Source: JAJPKK01 sp963747835 (GTDB lineage: Bacteria; Pseudomonadota; Alphaproteobacteria; Rhizobiales; Xanthobacteraceae). Taken from it: a DNA stretch of 64,000 nucleotides. Numbering within the stretch: the first letter of the stretch is position 1; each line of letters starts with the position of its first letter. Below the pieces are notes generated by a model that was not told the origin of the DNA, searched no databases, and saw nothing but the letters and a program-made list of their open reading frames with translations. Of the stretch, positions 59,295 to 64,000 are shown piece by piece. A program made the position numbers and the translations under genes. The DNA lies in NCBI GenBank assembly GCA_963747835.1, contig CAVVGO010000005.1, forward strand, positions 434,001 to 498,000. The letters are read 5' to 3'.

Positions 59295-59712
59295 CCCGAT
59301 GTTGTCATCGCCCGGCCTTGACCGGGCGATCCAGTAACCAAGCAGCTTCGCGTGAGGCACAGCCTCTTTCCATGGGTTGGCCGGTGGTTACTGGATGCCT
59401 CGCTTTCGCGTGGCATGACACTGATGAGGTGAAATCCCAATGTTGTCATCGCCCGGCCTTGACCGGGCGATCCAGTAACCAAGCAGCTTCGCGTGAGGCT
59501 CAGCCTCTTCCCATCGGTTGGCCGGTGGTTACTGGATGCCCCGCTTTCGCGTGGCATGACACCGATGAGGTGAAATCCCGATGTTGTCATCGCCCGGCCT
59601 GACCGGGCGATCCAGTAACCACGCAGCTTCGGTTGAGGCTCAGCCTCTTCCCATCGGTTGGCCGGTGGTTACTGGATGCCCCGCTTTCGCGTGGCATGAC
59701 ACTGATAAGGTA
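59295..59712. repeat. Three tandem 141-bp repeats with internal palindromes
   Basis: Units start at about 59300, 59441 and 59582 and differ by a few bases. Each begins TGTCATCGCCCGGCCTTGAC followed by CGGGCGATCCAGTAACC, where CGCCCGG and CCGGGCG form a hairpin. Later in the unit GGTTACTGGAT is the exact reverse complement of ATCCAGTAACC. This is the type of extragenic palindromic repeat common in Bradyrhizobium-like genomes. It fills the gap between the lpxA-like gene and the convergent TRAP permease gene. Confidence 0.9.
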
Positions 59713-59771
59713 TGAACCGCGAGTGTCACAACACCAGCAAGCCTCACTCCTCCCGACGCGTGCGCTGGTCA

Positions 59772-61052
59772 CTATCGGCCCGATCCGACCAGCACCATCG
59801 AGATCGCCGGCACGTAGGTGATCACGAGGAGGGTGATGAAATTGATCAGCACGAAGGGAACGACGCCGCGATAGATCGAGGACAGCGGCTGATTGAAGAT
59901 CGCCTGCGAGGCAAACAGGTTGAGGCCGAACGGCGGGGTGTACATGCCGATCGAGAGGTTGACGGCCATGATGATACCGAAGTGGATCGGGTTGACGCCC
60001 GCGGCCTCGACCACCGGCAGCAGCAGCGGCGTCAGGATCATGATGGCGGCCGGCGGCTCGAGAAAGCTGCCGACCAGCAGCAGCGCGAGATTGATGAGCA
60101 GCAGGATCTGCCACGGCGGCAGGTGCAGCGAGTTGATGTAGGCGACGATGTTCTGCGGGATGCCGCTCGTCGTCAGCAGCCATGAATAGACACCCGCCGC
60201 CGTCACGATGATCAGGATCTGCGACACCAGGAACACCGCCGCGAGCGTGATCTTCCACAAGTCATGCCAGCCGATGTCGCGATAGACGAACATGGTCACC
60301 ACGATGGAATAGACGGCGGCGACGCCGGCCGCCTCGGTCGGCGTGAAGATGCCGCCATAGATGCCGCCGAAGATGACGATCGGGGTGACGAGCGCCCAGC
60401 CGGCCTCCTTGGTGGCGGTCCGGATTTTTCGCCACGACGTCTTTTCGCCGACCGCGACCTTGCCGAAGCGGGAATACACCACGACGTAGACGGCATCGAC
60501 GAGCCCGATCAGCAGGCTCGGCAGCACGCCTGCGGTGAACAGCGCGATCGCCGATTGCTGCGCCGACATAGCGTAGAGGATCATGGAGATCGACGGCGGG
60601 ATCACCACCGCGATCGCGCCCGACGACGCGATCAGGCTCACCGTGAAGCGGTCGTTGTAGCCGCCGGCCTTGAGCGCCGGATAGACCAGCCGCCCGACCG
60701 CCGCGACCGTGCCGACCGCGGTATGCGACATCGCACCGAACAGCTCCGACGATACGATCGTGGTGACCGGCAGCGAGCCCGGCGCGCTGCCGGTCAGCGC
60801 CGACACCCAGACGATGACGCGCTTGGCGATGCCGCCCTGGCCCATGATCTCGCCGGCCAGGATGAAGAACGGGATCGCGAGCAGCGGAAAACTGTCGAGG
60901 CTGCCGAACATGTTGGTCTGGATCACCGTCAACTGCACGTCGGCCACGAAAACGACCGCGATAAGCGAGGTGAGGAGCAGGATGAGATAGATCGGAAAGC
61001 CGATGCACAGCAGGATCACCGGCAGGATGAAATAGACAAAGGTCGCTAACAC
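59772..61052 (-). CDS. dctM: TRAP transporter large permease (DctM)
   Basis: This 426-residue membrane protein has about 12 hydrophobic segments and the DctM landmarks: FPLLAIPFFILAGEIMGQGG, LFGAMSHTAVGTVAAVGRLV, AVVIPPSISMILYAMSAQQS, FTPTEAAGVAAVYSI and MAVNLSIGMYTPPFGLNLF. It is the ion-coupled translocation subunit. The GTG at 61052 overlaps the dctQ stop by seven bases; the longer frame upstream is non-coding in style. It works with DctQ and a periplasmic DctP-type receptor, which is not present nearby. Confidence 0.92.
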   Translation of the reverse strand: MLATFVYFILPVILLCIGFPIYLILLLTSLIAVVFVADVQLTVIQTNMFGSLDSFPLLAIPFFILAGEIMGQGGIAKRVIVWVSALTGSAPGSLPVTTIVSSELFGAMSHTAVGTVAAVGRLVYPALKAGGYNDRFTVSLIASSGAIAVVIPPSISMILYAMSAQQSAIALFTAGVLPSLLIGLVDAVYVVVYSRFGKVAVGEKTSWRKIRTATKEAGWALVTPIVIFGGIYGGIFTPTEAAGVAAVYSIVVTMFVYRDIGWHDLWKITLAAVFLVSQILIIVTAAGVYSWLLTTSGIPQNIVAYINSLHLPPWQILLLINLALLLVGSFLEPPAAIMILTPLLLPVVEAAGVNPIHFGIIMAVNLSIGMYTPPFGLNLFASQAIFNQPLSSIYRGVVPFVLINFITLLVITYVPAISMVLVGSGR

Positions 61053-61567
61053 GATCGCTGGGTCCGGAATGTCTGGATCAGGCGGGCGCCGACCAGGAAC
61101 GCATTGAGCGCAAGGCCGATCGGCACCAGCGCCTGCGGGATCACGAGCGGAATGTCGGCCGCCTCGCTGCGCTGGTCGAACTCCGCCAGCATCTCCACCG
61201 CCGGCCAGCCGAGCACGATCAGGATCACGCACACCGCGATCATGGTGACATCGGCGGCGACTTCGAAGGCGCGGCGCACCCCATCCGGCATCGCGTGGAG
61301 CAGCACGTCCATGCGCAACTGCTTGCCCTCCCAGCCGACCACGCTGTTGCCGAGAAACACGGTGCCGACGGTCAGAAACAGCATGATCTCCTCGGCCGAC
61401 GCGATCGGCCGGAAGAACACGTAGCGGCCGACGATGTTGGCAAAATTGAGCGCGACCGCGATCAGCATCAGGATCGCGGTCAACGCCTGAATGGCGGTGA
61501 CGAGGCGCGTAACCAGGATCATGGGGCCTCGCTCGATGGCAGGGGCGTCAGGCGCCGCGATCTTCAT
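61046..61567 (-). CDS. dctQ: TRAP transporter small permease (DctQ)
   Basis: This 173-residue protein has four TM segments. Landmarks are AVALNFANIVGRYVFFRPIA, SAEEIMLFLTVGTVFLGNSV and GKQLRMDVLLHAM, with the conserved Glu in SAEE and Arg in LRMDV. It joins DctM to transport an organic acid with Na or H symport. A start at residue 16 (MILVTR) is possible. It is the first gene of the pair. Confidence 0.92.
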   Translation of the reverse strand: MKIAAPDAPAIERGPMILVTRLVTAIQALTAILMLIAVALNFANIVGRYVFFRPIASAEEIMLFLTVGTVFLGNSVVGWEGKQLRMDVLLHAMPDGVRRAFEVAADVTMIAVCVILIVLGWPAVEMLAEFDQRSEAADIPLVIPQALVPIGLALNAFLVGARLIQTFRTQRSC

Positions 61568-61690
61568 GTTGCCTCATCTTGCCTGCCCGGTGACGCGCGG
61601 GCAAGCGCGGGATTTCATCACCCGGCCAACGCACCGTTGCGCCGAGCCTCGCATGCGCTCTGCGCCGGCCGATCGGACACGGCTGCCCGG

Positions 61691-62755
61691 TCACGCCGCC
61701 GCGGAGGCGCCTGCATTCCAGCGTCCAGCCGTCAGCGCGGCGGCCGCGCGCGGCGGACCGGTCTTGGAGCCCGCGAGGGCGCGGATCAGGCGCGCCGCGT
61801 CGTCGCGCGGCTGCCGGGGCGCCATCCGGACCGGCGTCGCGCCCGGTATCGCGACGCCGGCCGATGCCCGCGCACGCGTGTTGGCTTTGTTTTGCACAAT
61901 CGCCCGGACCGCCGGCGCGTTGGCTTTGTTTGGCGAAATTGTCGGCATGGCCGGCGCGGGGCACGCGCGCCGCTGCCGCCGCTGTTGGCGCTGCTGCGGC
62001 GTTCCGCATGGCTGCGGTTGCGCGACGGCGGCATTGCGGTCCGGCACGGCAGCGTCGACCGCCGGCACGGACTGCTCCGCGCACGGCCGACACCAGGCCG
62101 GGCGCGATGACGCATCGATGGCCCCGCCGGCCGCCTGGTCCCGCGCTTTCACAAAGTCCCACACCGCCGATTCACGCCGCGACATCGCCCGGTCCCGGTA
62201 GCGATCGAACGCCGCAATCTCGCGGGACAGATACGCGAAGATCAGGGCGGTCCGCCCCGGCCCGGGCGCGAGCGTCGCGATCTCGGCCTCCAGGTCGGCG
62301 TCGAGGTGCGTGCGTCGCGCGCAGTTCGGCGAGCAACCGTCGTAGCGGCGCTTACGCGCCCCGATCTTGCGCGAGGCCCGATACGCCGGATCGACGATCG
62401 CACGGGTCAAAAGCTCATGGCGTGCGCGATAGACACGGACGAGTTCGTCCTGCGCCACCGCGATCCGGCGCGCCAGATCGAATTGCCATTGCAGCGCCGG
62501 ATCGGCCGCTTCACCGGCCGCGGCGGCGCCGGCCGCCAGTCCGCACAGCTCGCGCGCGAACGTCTCGATGGCGCCCGCGACCGCCGGATCGGGGCCGGCC
62601 GGCCGGCTCAATCCGTGACGCAGCGCATTGCGCGCCACCCGCGCCTTGCCGGCCGCCGTCCGCGGCCCCGTGCTCTTGCGCGCATTGGCGCGGTTGGCCG
62701 CGCGCTTGCGCTCGCTGACCGCGCCGGCCGGGAGATTTTTGCGCGCAGTGGTCAT
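61691..62755 (-). CDS. Uncharacterised protein with N-terminal ANRANARKSTGPRT motif
   Basis: This 354-residue protein begins with the motif KRAANRANARKSTGPRTAAG followed by KARVARNALRHGLS, a family found in many copies in Bradyrhizobium-like and planctomycete genomes. The middle is helical and Arg-rich (RRIAVAQDELVRVYRARHEL, FAYLSREIAAFDRYRDRAMS). The C-terminal third is low-complexity and includes two NKAN peptides (SPNKANAPAV and QNKANTRA), which also recur in that family. Function is unknown. Very basic, so nucleic-acid binding is plausible. Confidence 0.7.
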   Translation of the reverse strand: MTTARKNLPAGAVSERKRAANRANARKSTGPRTAAGKARVARNALRHGLSRPAGPDPAVAGAIETFARELCGLAAGAAAAGEAADPALQWQFDLARRIAVAQDELVRVYRARHELLTRAIVDPAYRASRKIGARKRRYDGCSPNCARRTHLDADLEAEIATLAPGPGRTALIFAYLSREIAAFDRYRDRAMSRRESAVWDFVKARDQAAGGAIDASSRPAWCRPCAEQSVPAVDAAVPDRNAAVAQPQPCGTPQQRQQRRQRRACPAPAMPTISPNKANAPAVRAIVQNKANTRARASAGVAIPGATPVRMAPRQPRDDAARLIRALAGSKTGPPRAAAALTAGRWNAGASAAA

Positions 62756-62775
62756 GTCGGCCGCATGCGGGACTG

Positions 62776-63213
62776 ATGCAAAACGGGGGTCCAGACGCCG
62801 AGCATAGGCCTATTCCTGCCTACCGTCAATGGCGATCAGGCTACGGTTGGTTTGCGGTCTCGCACCGCCGAAAACGTCGACTGCGGAAGATGCCGATGTG
62901 CGGGGGAAAGAGCCATATACCAACCGTAGGGTCGCGACCCGGTCGTGTCGTCATGGCCGGACTTGTTCCTGCCATCCACGTCGGGTGCACAAAAAGGCGA
63001 AGAGCAACCCGCCGAGGTGATCGGCAACGCCTCCCATGTCATGAGGATCGCGACCGGGAAGTTTGCTCCCCAATCAAGGGCAAGGACCCGGCCGCTGTGG
63101 CGCCCGGCAGGAAGGGCGGAAAAGCCCGCGCCACCGCGCTAAGCAAGCGCAAGAGGGCCGAAATTGCCCCACAATGCAGCCAAAACCCGGTGGAAAACTT
63201 AGATAGGGGTTGA
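62776..63213 (+). pseudogene. Region with repeat-derived and remnant coding sequence
   Basis: The frame is open for 145 codons but looks composite. At about 62950-62984 it encodes MAGLVPAIHV, the well-known translation of a rhizobial extragenic repeat. At about 63065-63165 it reads DPAAVAPGRKGGKARATALS, then KRKRAEIA, which resembles the middle of a small basic GRKGG-type protein without its own start. I take this as repeat DNA plus a gene fragment, not one functional gene. Confidence 0.45.
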
Positions 63214-63215
63214 CG

Positions 63216-63259
63216 ACGATAATTTTTATGTCCACAAATGATGACGAAAAAATTATCGT
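63216..63259. promoter_or_regulatory. Perfect 12-bp inverted repeat upstream of the edge module
   Basis: ACGATAATTTTT at 63216-63227 is repeated exactly in reverse complement at 63248-63259, with 20 bases between. A TTGACG box (63210-63215) lies at its left edge and a GAGG ribosome-binding site just after its right arm. Its position fits an operator for autoregulation, possibly by the HTH protein starting at 63915. It could also fold in the mRNA and affect translation. Confidence 0.7.
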
Positions 63260-63268
63260 GAGGCAAAC

Positions 63269-63910
63269 ATGCTTGCTACCCGCCTTTACGTCGAGGCCCA
63301 CGAGATTGACGCTCGGCTAATCCCGTTTGGGGCTACCCGCGAAGAGTTCTTTGAAGTGGTCAGGGGTGTGGTTGGCGCGAGAGCTGACGCCGTCGAGAAT
63401 GATCCTATTACGGCAGAAGGACTATTCGCTTACATCTTCGGAACCCGGTTCGTCCGTAGTTTGTTTCGCACAAAGGGATGGCATATTCACCGCAAGGACA
63501 ATATCGAGGCCGTGCGTCACCCGAACCGAGATCTGAGGGTTATTTATCAAAGCGTCGATCTTGCATCGTCGATCTCACATGATCCGCAGGCTGTATCTGG
63601 AAAAGGGTCGGGAGCGGATCGCGATATTGATTTAGCCCAAGGCCGCTTGTTTAAAGAAGAGGAAATGGCCGCCGCAGCGGCGTTTAAGTTCGACAGAATC
63701 GATACTGGCGTATGGTTCTTTTGCGTGTCCGTGAATGGCGATGATGTTCGCGCGGAGCTTTCATTGCCATCGTCAATCGAAGGCGGCAATTTCAAGGGCT
63801 TTCTGGAGCGCATTTTTATTGTTGGCGCTGGCGAATGGCCTGAACTTGCGGCAAAGATTGGTCCGGCGTCAGATGTGGCTGAATTTGAGCCGATGATTTC
63901 GCGCAAGTAG
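63269..63910 (+). CDS. Hypothetical protein, first gene of an HTH-linked module
   Basis: This 213-residue soluble protein begins MLATRLYVEAHEIDARLIPF, has a middle region (RSLFRTKGWHIHRKDNIEAV) and ends WPELAAKIGPASDVAEFEPM. Several conserved-looking Trp, His and Asp residues are present but no family is recognised. Codon use is less GC-biased than in most neighbours, so it may be recently acquired. The next gene, for an HTH protein, starts four bases after its stop, so they are one operon. A role as partner or antitoxin is possible but not shown. Confidence 0.7.
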   Translation: MLATRLYVEAHEIDARLIPFGATREEFFEVVRGVVGARADAVENDPITAEGLFAYIFGTRFVRSLFRTKGWHIHRKDNIEAVRHPNRDLRVIYQSVDLASSISHDPQAVSGKGSGADRDIDLAQGRLFKEEEMAAAAAFKFDRIDTGVWFFCVSVNGDDVRAELSLPSSIEGGNFKGFLERIFIVGAGEWPELAAKIGPASDVAEFEPMISRK

Positions 63911-63914
63911 TATC

Positions 63915-64000
63915 ATGTTCAACGTCGCACGACTTGAACTGGCGCGAAATCGGCGCCGGTACACGGCAAAGAGTCTGGCGGAACGAGCGCAGATCGCTCC
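63915..64000 (+). CDS. XRE-type helix-turn-helix protein, N-terminal fragment (3' end outside window)
   Basis: The 28 visible residues (MFNVARLELARNRRRYTAKS, then LAERAQIA) have the shape of the first helices of an XRE HTH domain. This beginning (MFNxxRLxLAR) is typical of HTH proteins that continue into an ImmA/IrrE (DUF955) metallopeptidase domain. The rest lies outside the window, so the domain fusion is only an inference. It is the second gene of the module. Confidence 0.7.
   Translation, partial: MFNVARLELARNRRRYTAKSLAERAQIA

Noticed and set aside
59213..59590. Minus-strand frame of 125 codons across the 141-bp repeats
   Set aside because: It only translates the repeat units (the same peptide recurs) and is not a gene.
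59295..59712. CRISPR array
   Set aside because: Units are 141 bp and near-identical over their whole length, with no unique spacers.

Overview
The window is high-GC chromosomal DNA of an alphaproteobacterium, most likely a member of the Hyphomicrobiales near Bradyrhizobium, Rhodopseudomonas or Rhodoplanes. The evidence is gene content read by eye: DUF1491 and DUF2336 genes, the cytochrome c maturation set in the order ccmI-ccmE-ccmF-ccmH followed by degP, a two-component pair and glnE, a PleC/DivJ-type sensor kinase, many solitary solute-binding proteins, and the extragenic repeats typical of this group. No rRNA, tRNA, phage, IS element or CRISPR array was seen.

Layout. 1-3.2 kb: the end of a sensor kinase, a peptidoglycan-binding membrane protein, DUF1491 and DUF2336. 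3.2-8 kb: an accessory stretch with small proteins, a Bug-type binding protein, a frameshifted lipoprotein and two unrecognised genes. 8-11.5 kb: DUF1254, DUF1214 and a class A penicillin-binding protein. 12-16 kb: a YcgN-type protein and two tandem DHA2 exporters. 16-18.6 kb: a collagen-like protein with His-rich repeats, a trypsin-like protease and a nitroreductase. 18.7-32.5 kb: a PhoP/PhoQ-like pair, ccmIEFH, degP, a second two-component pair and glnE. 32.5-40.7 kb: an uptake and metabolism cluster (Tat flavoprotein, Bug receptor, maleate-isomerase-like enzyme, complete branched-chain amino-acid-type ABC transporter). 41-48 kb: a small secreted protein, a PAS kinase, aminopeptidase N and a zinc alcohol dehydrogenase. 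48-53 kb: NDH-2, patatin, acetoacetate decarboxylase and a CDF metal transporter. 53-58 kb: a PIN/RHH toxin-antitoxin pair and a dipeptide-type ABC transporter. 58-62.8 kb: an lpxA-like gene, a triple 141-bp repeat, TRAP permeases and a family of Lys/Arg-rich proteins. 63.2 kb to the end: an AT-richer two-gene module, a protein of unknown function followed by the start of an HTH regulator, behind a perfect 12-bp inverted repeat.

A striking property is the number of single-base frame breaks. From about 22.05 to 31.0 kb nearly every gene (ccmI, ccmE, ccmF, ccmH, degP, the response regulator, its kinase and glnE) is split among frames, yet the conserved protein continues in the next frame. This fits base-calling or assembly error better than real decay. 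Other isolated breaks lie near 6.47, 32.62, 51.15, 51.33, 55.15-55.6 and 59.14 kb. For these genes I give the span of the reconstructed gene.

The best candidates for something new are the collagen-like protein with four 18-residue His-rich repeats next to a secreted protease, and the module at the right edge. All family assignments come from reading motifs; no database search was run.
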